NCBI GenBank assembly: GCA_946479995.1
Contig: CAMLIU010000049.1
Location: 1-8,379, forward strand
Source: an uncultured Gemmatimonadota bacterium
Lineage (GTDB): Bacteria; Gemmatimonadota; Gemmatimonadetes; Gemmatimonadales; Gemmatimonadaceae
Length of the DNA stretch: 8,379 nt
Reading direction: 5' to 3'
Positions 1 through 7,442 of the stretch are shown here, one piece after another (position 1 is the stretch's first letter; each line of letters opens with the position of its first letter). A model generated the notes under the pieces. It had not been told where the DNA came from, did not search any database, and worked only from the letters and a program-made list of their open reading frames with translations. The translations under genes were made by a program, and so were the position numbers.

Positions 1-1168
<1,168 letters not shown>

Positions 1169-1178
1169 CCGTCGTACC

Positions 1179-1745
1179 GTGAGCATCCTCGACATCCGCG
1201 TCCTCGGCGACCCGATCCTCCGTCAGGCCACCACGCCGGTGGAGGTGGTGACCGACGAGCTGCGCCAGCTCGTGAAGGACATGTTCGCCACCATGTACCA
1301 CGCGCGCGGCATCGGCCTCGCCGCGCCGCAGGTGGGACGCACCGAACGCATCACGGTGATCGACGTGGACGAGCAGCCGCTGGTGCTGGTGAATCCGCAG
1401 GTGGTGAGCGCATCGGGCCGCGCGAAGGGCGAGGAAGGCTGTCTCTCCATCCCCGACATCTATGGTGATGTGGAGCGTCCCCGCAGCGTGACCGTGCGCG
1501 CGCAGGACCTCGAGGGCAAGGTGTTCGAGATCGAGGCGACCGACCTCCTCTCGCGCTGCATGCAGCACGAGATCGATCACCTGGACGGCAAGCTGTTCAT
1601 CGACTACCTGAGCGTGCTGAAGCGGACGGCGGCGCTCGCGAAGTGGAAGCTCCAGCAGGACAAGTATCCGGGTTACATCCGCCGCGTCTCGCTGGAGACA
1701 CCGGAGGACCGCGAGGAGCACGACCATCCGGACGAGGAGCTCTAG
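1179..1745 (+). CDS. def: Peptide deformylase
   Basis: This cytosolic metalloenzyme removes the N-formyl group from the initiator methionine of nascent chains at the ribosome exit. The product is 188 residues, a normal length (E. coli 169) with an extended C-terminus. All three family motifs are present: GIGLAAPQVG (residues 44-53), EGCLS (86-90) and QHEIDH (129-134). The metal ligands would be Cys88, His130 and His134, with Glu131 as catalytic base. I chose GTG 1179 because it gives the canonical start SILDIRVLGDPILR; frames further upstream only read through yajC. The C-terminal tail after about residue 170 is strongly acidic (EDREEHDHPDEEL) and probably unstructured. The gene ends directly against the fmt start, and fmt supplies the formyl group that this enzyme removes, so the pair is functionally coupled. 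Confidence 0.97.
   Translation: MSILDIRVLGDPILRQATTPVEVVTDELRQLVKDMFATMYHARGIGLAAPQVGRTERITVIDVDEQPLVLVNPQVVSASGRAKGEEGCLSIPDIYGDVERPRSVTVRAQDLEGKVFEIEATDLLSRCMQHEIDHLDGKLFIDYLSVLKRTAALAKWKLQQDKYPGYIRRVSLETPEDREEHDHPDEEL
1734..1739 (+). promoter_or_regulatory. Shine-Dalgarno for fmt (GAGGAG)
   Basis: GAGGAG is embedded in the last codons of def (encoding Glu-Glu), six bases before the GTG start of fmt. The good spacing fixes the fmt start at 1746, immediately after the def stop, and indicates translational coupling. Confidence 0.6.
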
Positions 1746-2699
1746 GTGCGGGTCCTCTTCTGGGGGACCCCCGACTTCGCCACCGCCCCGCTGCGCGCCC
1801 TGGTCGGCGAAGGCTTCGACGTGGTGGGCGTGGTCACGCAGCCGGACCGTCCGGTGGGACGCTCCCGCTCGCGGCTGGTCCCCTCGCCGGTGAAGGAGGT
1901 GGCGCTCGCCGAAGGGATCCCGGTTCAGCAGCCCGACAAGCCGCGTGGCGATGCGTTCCTCGCCGGCCTGCGCGACCTGGCACCGGACGTCAGCGTCGTC
2001 GTCGCCTACGGGCACATCCTTCCCCGCGCGGTGATCGACGCGCCGCGACTCGGCACGCTCAACATCCACGCGTCGCTGCTGCCGAAGCTGCGCGGGGCGG
2101 CACCCATCCAGGCCGCAATCCGCGAGGGTTTCGACGAGACGGGCGTGAGCATCATGCAGATGGTGCCGGCGCTCGATGCAGGACCGGTCATCCTCGCCGC
2201 GCGCACGCCGATCCTTTCCGACGAGACGGCGGGAGAGCTGGCGCTGCGCCTGAGCGAGATGGGCGCCCAGGCGCTGGTGGAGGCGCTCGCCCTGATCGAG
2301 ATGGGACACGCGCAACCGGAAGCGCAGGATGAATCCCAGGCGACGTACGCCCCCAAGCTCACGCGCGAGACGGCGGCGGTGGACTTCACCCGACCGGCGC
2401 TCGAGGTCGGGCGGCACATCCGCGCCTACGATCCGCGCCCCGGGGCGTGGGGACGCGTCCGCGATACGGAAGTGAAGCTGTTCGGTGCCCGCGCTGCGCC
2501 GCGTGCGAGCACGGAGGTGCCAGGGATGGTGCTCGAGGTCGGTGGCGAGGGGATGGTGGTGGCATGCGGATCGGGCGCCGTGCGGGTGCTCGCGGTGCAG
2601 CCGGCAGGGAAGCGACGGCTGTCGCCCCTCGAGTGGGCGCACGGACGCGGCGTGGCCGTCGGGGACCGGTTCGACACCAGCGCTGCCACTCCTGCGTAG
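1746..2699 (+). CDS. fmt: Methionyl-tRNA formyltransferase
   Basis: Transfers a formyl group from 10-formyltetrahydrofolate to Met-tRNA(fMet) in the cytosol, allowing formyl-Met initiation. The product is 317 residues (E. coli 315). The N-terminal Rossmann-type formyltransferase domain (about residues 1-200) starts with RVLFWGTPDFA and carries NIHASLLPKLRGAAPIQ, with Asn106 and His108 in the family's catalytic positions, followed by ETGVSIMQM and Asp144 in ALDAGPVI, completing the Asn-His-Asp set. The C-terminal oligonucleotide-binding-fold domain (about 210-317) begins with the typical YAPKLTRE segment. The start is GTG, with no gap after def and a good ribosome-binding site. A one-base gap separates it from the following thiamine-family gene. 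Nothing looks truncated or missing. Confidence 0.97.
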   Translation: MRVLFWGTPDFATAPLRALVGEGFDVVGVVTQPDRPVGRSRSRLVPSPVKEVALAEGIPVQQPDKPRGDAFLAGLRDLAPDVSVVVAYGHILPRAVIDAPRLGTLNIHASLLPKLRGAAPIQAAIREGFDETGVSIMQMVPALDAGPVILAARTPILSDETAGELALRLSEMGAQALVEALALIEMGHAQPEAQDESQATYAPKLTRETAAVDFTRPALEVGRHIRAYDPRPGAWGRVRDTEVKLFGARAAPRASTEVPGMVLEVGGEGMVVACGSGAVRVLAVQPAGKRRLSPLEWAHGRGVAVGDRFDTSAATPA

Positions 2700-2700
2700 G

Positions 2701-3375
2701 GTGAGCGTGAACAGCGCCCCCTCCGCCGTTTCATCCTCCCCGACCGTTCGCGTGCCCGTGGTGCACGCCGTGACCAGCGACGAGATCGTCGCGCGCCCGG
2801 ACTTCGTGGACGTGGCGTGCGGCGTGATGGGCGTCCTCGGTGCACGAGGCGCGCTGCACCTGCGCGCATCGCGCCTCGGCGCTGCGCGCCTTCACAATCT
2901 GGCCCAGGCGCTGGCCGCGGCGCAAAGCATCACGGGTGCGTGGCTGGTGGTGAACGACCGCCTCGACGTCGCGCTCGCCGTGCAGGCACGCGGCGCCCAG
3001 CTCACGAGCCGGTCGCTGCTCACCGCCGACGCGCGCCACGCGGCGCCGACCCTCGCGCTCGGCGCGAGCGTGCACACGGTGGCGGAGGGCATCGAGGCGG
3101 CGCGGGCGGGAGCCGACTGGCTGGTGGTCTCCCATCCGTTCGCCCCCGCGGCCGGGGAGCTGGCGGATGGCGGCACGATGCTCATCGAGCGCCTCGCGGC
3201 GGTCACGTCGGTGCCGCTCGTCGCCATCGGCGGCGTGCGGCCGCAGCACTGCCGGGCGCTGCGGATGGCCGGTGCGCACGGTGTCGCGGTGATCCGCGGC
3301 ATCTGGGACGCGCCGAATGCCGAACGTGCCGCCGCCGACTATCTTTCGTGTCATGACGAGGCCAGTGCTGCATGA
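2701..3375 (+). CDS. TenI/ThiE-family protein, TenI-like
   Basis: A TIM-barrel protein of 224 residues in the thiamine phosphate synthase/TenI superfamily. ThiE joins the pyrimidine and thiazole halves of thiamine; TenI is a thiazole tautomerase. Family landmarks visible are LHLRAS (residues 52-57), NDRLD (85-89), GASVHT (121-126), AIGGV (175-179) and GVAVIRGIW (194-202). Details favour TenI. The ThiE-type Q-x-R-x-K strand is H-x-R-x-S here. The ThiE V-H-L-G-Q strand reads A-Q-L-T-S (99-103), close to TenI V-Q-L-P-S. The ThiE T-x-T-K pyrophosphate-binding loop is missing, and S-H-P-F (144-147) replaces it, as in TenI G-H-V-F. His125 would match the proposed tautomerase acid/base of B. subtilis TenI. 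The likely start is GTG 2701 (GTG 2707 is also possible), one base after fmt; no clear ribosome-binding site is seen. The 3' end overlaps rsmB by 23 bases. The superfamily is sure; the exact activity is inferred. Confidence 0.78.
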   Translation: MSVNSAPSAVSSSPTVRVPVVHAVTSDEIVARPDFVDVACGVMGVLGARGALHLRASRLGAARLHNLAQALAAAQSITGAWLVVNDRLDVALAVQARGAQLTSRSLLTADARHAAPTLALGASVHTVAEGIEAARAGADWLVVSHPFAPAAGELADGGTMLIERLAAVTSVPLVAIGGVRPQHCRALRMAGAHGVAVIRGIWDAPNAERAAADYLSCHDEASAA

Positions 3376-4729
3376 GCACTCATCACCCGCGCGTGGCGGT
3401 GTAACCGACTCGCGGCTCGCGGCGGCGGAGGTCTGCGCCGACCTCCGCGCTGGCGAGCTGCTCGACAGCGCCTTCGACCGGCGGACGGCCCGCCTCGAGC
3501 CGCGCGACCGCCGCTGGACACGCGAGCTCGTCTACGGCATGCTGCGCCGTCGCAGCTGGCTCGACGCGATGCTCGCCGAGCGGGTGAGCGGCGGGCTCGC
3601 GCGGCTGGACGCCGACGTCATCGACCTGCTGCGGCTGGGCGCGCACCAGCTCCTGTCCATGGGGAGCGTGCCGGCCTACGCAGCCATCGGGCAGACGGTG
3701 GAGCTCGTGAAGCGGCGCCACGGCATCGGGGCGAGCAAGCTGGCGAACGCCGTCCTGCGCCGCCTCGACCGCGAACGCAATGCCCTCACGCTGCCGCCCA
3801 CGGACGACGTGACGGATGCGCTGGCGCAGGAGTTCTCGCACCCGCGCTGGATCGTCGCGCGCTGGCTCGCGCGCTGGGGCGAGGCCGACACGCGTCGCCT
3901 TCTCGCGGCCAACAACGAGGAAGCGCCGCTCGTCGCGCGCCCGTACCACGTGGTGCGCGAACAGCTCGAGGCGATGCTCGAGGCCGCGGGCGTGGAGACC
4001 GCGGATGCCCCGCTCGTCTCCGACAGCCTCGTGCTGTCGAGCGGCGTCGGCGCGATGACCGAGCTCGGCGCATTCCGGAAGGGACTCTTCCACCTGCAGG
4101 ATCCGGCGAGTACGCTCGTGACGCGCTACGCGTCGGTGCCGACGGGCGCAACGGTGGCCGACGTCTGCGCCGCACCCGGCGGCAAGTCGCTCGAGCTCGC
4201 ACGCACCGCCGGCATGGTGCTCTCCGGCGACGCGTCCCGCACACGCATCGCGCGGGTTCGCGAGAATGTCCGGAGACTCGACACGCGCAACGTGTTTCCC
4301 TACGTGGCCGACGCCATGCAGCCGCCGCTGCGCGACATGGACGCGGTGCTGGTGGATGCACCGTGCACGGGCACTGGAACCTTCCGCCGGCATCCGGATG
4401 CGCGGTGGCGGCTCAAGGCAAGCGATCTCGCCGTGATGCCCACGCTGCAGCGCGACATTCTGCGCGCCAGCGCGTCCGCGGTGAAGCCGGGCGGGCTGCT
4501 CATCTACAGCACCTGCTCGCTCGAGCAGGAAGAGAACGACCAGCAGGTGGCCACCTTCCTCGCCGAGCATCCGGACTGGCAGCTCGAGCCGCCGCCCAGC
4601 GGCGTGGTGCCGGAGAGCGTGCTCGACGACGGCCTCCTGCGCGTGCTGCCGCAGCATCACGGCACCGACGGCGCCTTCGCGGCGCGCTTCCGCCGGCCGC
4701 GTCGCGGCGTCTCGGGGGTGGCGGCATGA
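3353..4729 (+). CDS. rsmB: 16S rRNA m5C967 methyltransferase RsmB
   Basis: An S-adenosylmethionine-dependent methyltransferase expected to make 5-methylcytosine 967 in 16S rRNA. The product is 458 residues from ATG 3353 (E. coli 429). A NusB-like RNA-binding domain occupies about residues 20-150 (RELVYGMLRR, DLLRLGAHQLL, NAVLRRL). The Rossmann methyltransferase domain carries the SAM-binding ADVCAAPGGK (269-278), DAPCTGTGTFRRHPD with Cys338 (the release cysteine position) and YSTCSLEQEEND with Cys388 (the expected nucleophile, close to E. coli Cys389). An in-frame ATG at 3317 would add 12 residues and overlap the previous gene further; I prefer 3353 because homologous sequence only begins about 20 residues later. 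No Shine-Dalgarno precedes it; an AT-rich TATCTT lies 8-13 bases upstream. A related RsmF-type specificity is less likely given the NusB domain. Confidence 0.94.
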   Translation: MTRPVLHEHSSPARGGVTDSRLAAAEVCADLRAGELLDSAFDRRTARLEPRDRRWTRELVYGMLRRRSWLDAMLAERVSGGLARLDADVIDLLRLGAHQLLSMGSVPAYAAIGQTVELVKRRHGIGASKLANAVLRRLDRERNALTLPPTDDVTDALAQEFSHPRWIVARWLARWGEADTRRLLAANNEEAPLVARPYHVVREQLEAMLEAAGVETADAPLVSDSLVLSSGVGAMTELGAFRKGLFHLQDPASTLVTRYASVPTGATVADVCAAPGGKSLELARTAGMVLSGDASRTRIARVRENVRRLDTRNVFPYVADAMQPPLRDMDAVLVDAPCTGTGTFRRHPDARWRLKASDLAVMPTLQRDILRASASAVKPGGLLIYSTCSLEQEENDQQVATFLAEHPDWQLEPPPSGVVPESVLDDGLLRVLPQHHGTDGAFAARFRRPRRGVSGVAA

Positions 4730-5487
4730 GCTGGCGCACGAAGATGCGCGCCTCGCTCGTCTACCTCGTGGCGCTCGTCGCCGGCTTCTCGCTCGCCTGG
4801 CTCATCGTCGCCTTCGTGGTGTTTCCCACCGGCGTGGTGCCGCGCGACGTGAAGGTGCCCAACGTGAACGGACTCACCTACGAGGAGGCAGCGCAGCGCC
4901 TCGCCCAGTCCGGCTTCAAGGCCGAGCAGGGCGAGCAGCGCTACGACAACTCCGCACCGAAGCTCACCGTCATCGACCAGTCGCCCGAGCCTGGCGCGCG
5001 CGAAGGCGTGGGCAGCACCGTCACGCTCGTCGTGAGCGCGGGGCAGCGCATCGTCACCGTCCCCACCGTCACGGGCATGACGCGCATCGAGGCGCAGGTG
5101 CTGCTGGAGAAGGACGGCTTCGAGGTGGGCGACGTGGGCGAGACGAACAGCAACCAGCCGGAGGGCACGGTGGTGAGCACGCGCCCGCAGGCGGGCGCCC
5201 AGGTGAGCGTGCCGAGCACGGTGTCGCTGGTGCTCAGCCGTGGACCGGCCGCCGCCACGCTGCAGATGCCCGACCTGACGGGTCGCGACGTGGCGTCCGC
5301 CCGACTCGTGCTCGGCCAGCTCGGCCTGACCGACATCGACGTGGCCTATGATCCCTTCGCGACGAGCCCGCAGGGGAGCGTGGTGAGCCAGTCGCCCGTT
5401 GCCGGGGCGACGGTGCTTCCGGGCGCCACCATCCACCTTCGCGTGGCGGGCACCCCGCCCGGCCAGCCCAATGGAGGAACGCCGTGA
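4726..5487 (+). CDS. Membrane-anchored PASTA-domain protein without a kinase
   Basis: A 253-residue protein with a short basic N-terminus, one transmembrane helix at about residues 10-33, and an outside portion made of three PASTA domains at about 41-106, 108-173 and 179-242. Each shows the family pattern: an opening V-P-x-V/L-x-G, then x-x-A-x-x-x-L-x-x-x-G-F/L, a Q-S-P-x-x-G or R-P-x-x-G turn and a closing strand (VTLVVSAG, VSLVLSRG, IHLRVAG). A short Gly/Pro tail follows. PASTA domains bind peptidoglycan fragments or act as structural spacers in penicillin-binding proteins and PrkC/PknB-type kinases; neither catalytic domain is present. The ATG overlaps the rsmB stop as ATGA, which sets the start. 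The stop overlaps the rpe start as GTGA. I infer a periplasmic cell-wall sensing or scaffolding role; the precise function is unknown. Confidence 0.88.
   Translation: MSWRTKMRASLVYLVALVAGFSLAWLIVAFVVFPTGVVPRDVKVPNVNGLTYEEAAQRLAQSGFKAEQGEQRYDNSAPKLTVIDQSPEPGAREGVGSTVTLVVSAGQRIVTVPTVTGMTRIEAQVLLEKDGFEVGDVGETNSNQPEGTVVSTRPQAGAQVSVPSTVSLVLSRGPAAATLQMPDLTGRDVASARLVLGQLGLTDIDVAYDPFATSPQGSVVSQSPVAGATVLPGATIHLRVAGTPPGQPNGGTP
5473..5478 (+). promoter_or_regulatory. Strong Shine-Dalgarno for rpe (GGAGGA)
   Basis: GGAGGA sits in the Gly/Pro-rich tail codons of the PASTA gene, five bases before the GTG at 5484. It is the best ribosome-binding site in the window and fixes the rpe start at the GTGA overlap. 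Confidence 0.7.
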
Positions 5488-6152
5488 GCGTCGTCCGCAT
5501 CGCCCCCTCCATCCTCAGCGCCGATTTCGCGCACCTCGCCGACGAGATCGCGATGCTCGAGGCGGGAGGGGCCGACTGGGTGCACGTGGACGTGATGGAC
5601 GGCCGCTTCGTGCCGAACATCACCTACGGCTACAAGGTGATCGAGACAGTGCGACGGCTGACCGAGATGCCGATGGACGTGCACCTCATGGTGGTCGAGC
5701 CGGAGCGCTATTTCGAGGACTTCGTGGACGCCGGTGCCACGGGACTCACCATCCATGCGGAAGTGTCGCCGCACCTGCAGCGGCAGCTCGCGCGCATCCG
5801 CGAGCTCGGCGCGGCGGCGGGAGTGGCGCTCAATCCCTCCACCTCGCTCACGGCGGTGGAGAACGTGCTTGACGACCTGGACCTCCTGCTGGTGATGACG
5901 GTGAACCCGGGCTTCGGCGGCCAGCAGTTCATTCCCCACTCGCTGGAGAAGATCGGCCGCGCGCGGCGCATGCTCGACGCCGCCGGCAGCCACGCGGCGC
6001 TCGAGGTGGACGGCGGCATCAGCCGCGACACCATCTACGAGTGCTGGCGGGCCGGCGCCGACACGTTCGTCGCGGGCAACGCGGTCTTCAGCGCCGACGA
6101 TCCGCGCGCCGAGATCGGCGCGCTGCGCGCACAGTGCGCCGAGCGGGCGTGA
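5484..6152 (+). CDS. rpe: Ribulose-phosphate 3-epimerase
   Basis: This cytosolic TIM-barrel enzyme interconverts D-ribulose 5-phosphate and D-xylulose 5-phosphate in the pentose phosphate pathway. The product is 222 residues (E. coli 225). Motifs in order are IAPSILSADF (residues 6-15), HVDVMDGRFVPN (34-45), DVHLMV (65-70), the NPGFGGQ phosphate/active-site loop, and EVDGGI with Asp176. The metal ligands and acid/base pair would be His34, Asp36, His67 and Asp176, all present. The segment after VPN reads ITYGYKV where most homologues have a phenylalanine or isoleucine before the glycine; this is a mild variation. The GTG start is set by a strong GGAGGA site and a 4-base overlap with the PASTA gene. 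In Firmicutes rpe also lies downstream of a PASTA kinase gene. Confidence 0.97.
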   Translation: MSVVRIAPSILSADFAHLADEIAMLEAGGADWVHVDVMDGRFVPNITYGYKVIETVRRLTEMPMDVHLMVVEPERYFEDFVDAGATGLTIHAEVSPHLQRQLARIRELGAAAGVALNPSTSLTAVENVLDDLDLLLVMTVNPGFGGQQFIPHSLEKIGRARRMLDAAGSHAALEVDGGISRDTIYECWRAGADTFVAGNAVFSADDPRAEIGALRAQCAERA

Positions 6153-6168
6153 TGCGGGGTGCCGCCCG

Positions 6169-6711
6169 ATGACGGCACGGCAGCAGTGGCTCACCGTCCT
6201 TGGCGCCGTATGCGTCCTCGCCCTGACGCTCGTCGCGGCGACGCACTTCCTGGGTGACGAGCTCTTTCCCGTGTCGGTCGGCTCGCAGGCGCCTCCCATC
6301 GTGGCGGCGTCGCTCGACCAGCCGGGCCAGGAGCGCACGCTCGCCGACTACAAGGGCAAGGTCGTGCTGCTCAACATCTGGGCGACCTGGTGCGAGCCGT
6401 GCCGTGTCGAGATGCCGAGCATCGAGAAGCTCTACCGCGAGTTCGGCCCGCAGGGACTCGTCGTGCTCGGCGTGAGCGTGGATGATCCCGGCGCGGAAGA
6501 GGCGATCCGCGACTTCGTGAAGGAGTACGGGCTCACCTTCACCATCCTCCACGACCCGAAGCAGCAGACGAAGACGAACTACCAGGTGACCGGCTTTCCG
6601 GAGACGTTCGTCATCGGGCGCGAAGGGAGCATCCGCAAGAAGGTGATCGGCGCCGCCGACTGGAGCTCGGAGGCGAACCGCGCGCTGATCCGCGAGCTGC
6701 TGGCGCAATGA
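6169..6711 (+). CDS. Membrane-anchored TlpA/ResA-type thiol-disulfide oxidoreductase
   Basis: A 180-residue thioredoxin-fold protein with one uncleaved-looking N-terminal membrane helix (about residues 7-28), so the catalytic domain should face the periplasm. Visible are the family lead-in VGSQAPPI (37-44), LADYKGKVVLLNIWATWC, the redox pair Cys75-Glu-Pro-Cys78, Glu81 three residues after the second Cys, and the cis-proline Pro144 in TGFPET. The CEPC motif and the nearby Glu match B. subtilis ResA, which reduces apocytochrome c haem-binding cysteines; TlpA proteins act in cytochrome oxidase assembly. Cys15 within the helix lacks a good lipobox (Val precedes it), so a lipoprotein is unlikely. 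ATG 6169 follows rpe by 16 bases, the largest gap in the window, with only a weak GGGGTG upstream. The fold and reductant-type active site are clear; the client protein is unknown. Confidence 0.92.
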   Translation: MTARQQWLTVLGAVCVLALTLVAATHFLGDELFPVSVGSQAPPIVAASLDQPGQERTLADYKGKVVLLNIWATWCEPCRVEMPSIEKLYREFGPQGLVVLGVSVDDPGAEEAIRDFVKEYGLTFTILHDPKQQTKTNYQVTGFPETFVIGREGSIRKKVIGAADWSSEANRALIRELLAQ

Positions 6712-7442
6712 CGACGCCGCACAACGGGGCGCCGCGCATCGAGCGCCGCACCTGGCGGACGCACCTGCGCGCGTCGCTCACCCAGCGGCTCGGCCTCAAG
6801 GCCACCGCGCTCCTGATCACGGTGCTCATCTGGCTGGTGGTCGGTGCGCGCCAGCGCACCGAAAGCTTCGTCCCGGTCGCCGTCACGCCGGTGCTCGACA
6901 GCTCGCTCGTGCTGCTCGGCGACCCGCCGCGGCTGCGCGCCCTGGTGGCGGGAAGTACGGCCGACATCGTGAAGCTGTACGCCACGCCGCCCGAGATCCG
7001 TCGCACCATCGGCGGAGACGTGCCCGACACGCTCGTGCTCGACCTCACCCCGTCCGACGTGCGCATCCCGCCCGAGCTGTCGGCCGACGTGCGCGTCCTG
7101 GACGTGCAGCCACGCAGCGTGACGCTGCGCTTCGAGACGAAGGCGTCGAACCAGGTGGCGGTCCTGAACGGCGGCCGGATCCGCGTGCAGTTCGCCGGCG
7201 GCGCTCCCGCGCTCGCGCGACTGCGCTTCCAGCCGGACACGGTGCGCGTCACCGGACCGCGGCGCATCGTGCGCCGGCTGCGCGGCGTGTATCCGGTGCC
7301 CCTCACCCTCGCCGCCGGCGACACGATGCCGCACGTGGCCGACCTCGACACGGCGGGGCTCGGCGTCACCGTCTCGCCGGCGCAGGTGAAGGTGCGGGCG
7401 AGTGGCGCCCCGCCCGCTCCCCCCACCGCCTCGACACCATGA
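6708..7442 (+). CDS. YbbR/CdaR-like membrane protein
   Basis: A 244-residue protein with a basic cytoplasmic N-terminus of about 27 residues. The family's characteristic leader RLGLKATALLITVLIWLVV (about 27-45) doubles as the single membrane span, and an extracytoplasmic part follows that fits two YbbR repeats (about 50-137 and 150-232). The second repeat has the clear PDTVRVTGP signature (176-184), then VYPVPLTL and the closing GVTVSPAQVKVRASG. The tail is a low-complexity Ala/Pro/Thr stretch. In Firmicutes, CdaR-type YbbR proteins bind and regulate the diadenylate cyclase CdaA and are encoded beside it with glmM; no cyclase gene is adjacent here. The ATG overlaps the stop of the preceding gene, and the stop overlaps the tsaD start, both as ATGA. 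The family call rests mainly on the leader and second repeat; the regulatory role is inferred. Confidence 0.82.
   Translation: MTTPHNGAPRIERRTWRTHLRASLTQRLGLKATALLITVLIWLVVGARQRTESFVPVAVTPVLDSSLVLLGDPPRLRALVAGSTADIVKLYATPPEIRRTIGGDVPDTLVLDLTPSDVRIPPELSADVRVLDVQPRSVTLRFETKASNQVAVLNGGRIRVQFAGGAPALARLRFQPDTVRVTGPRRIVRRLRGVYPVPLTLAAGDTMPHVADLDTAGLGVTVSPAQVKVRASGAPPAPPTASTP

Noticed and set aside
2485..2700. Possible N-terminal extension of the TenI-like gene into fmt
   Set aside because: The frame is open upstream but the sequence is Arg/Cys/Ser-rich and unlike the family; it overlaps the conserved C-terminal domain of fmt, so the start near 2701 is preferred.
3383..4660. Open frame of 425 codons on the minus strand opposite rsmB
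   Set aside because: It lies entirely antisense to a well-supported methyltransferase gene and has biased, motif-free composition.
4363..4725. Possible N-terminal extension of the PASTA protein that might hide a kinase domain
   Set aside because: The extra 121 residues are an out-of-frame reading of rsmB, Arg/Ala-rich with no kinase motifs, and far too short for a kinase domain.
4846..5451. Similar nucleotide stretches (for example repeated GTGGTGAGC) within the PASTA gene as a DNA repeat
   Set aside because: The similarity follows from the three homologous PASTA protein domains and codon bias; it is not an independent DNA repeat.
6153..6168. The largest intergenic gap as a site for a terminator or promoter
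   Set aside because: Sixteen bases cannot hold a hairpin terminator plus U-tract, and there is no -10 or -35 resemblance.
6169..6240. Lipoprotein signal with Cys15 in the TlpA-like protein
   Set aside because: Cys15 sits in the middle of the hydrophobic helix and is preceded by Val, which does not fit a lipobox.
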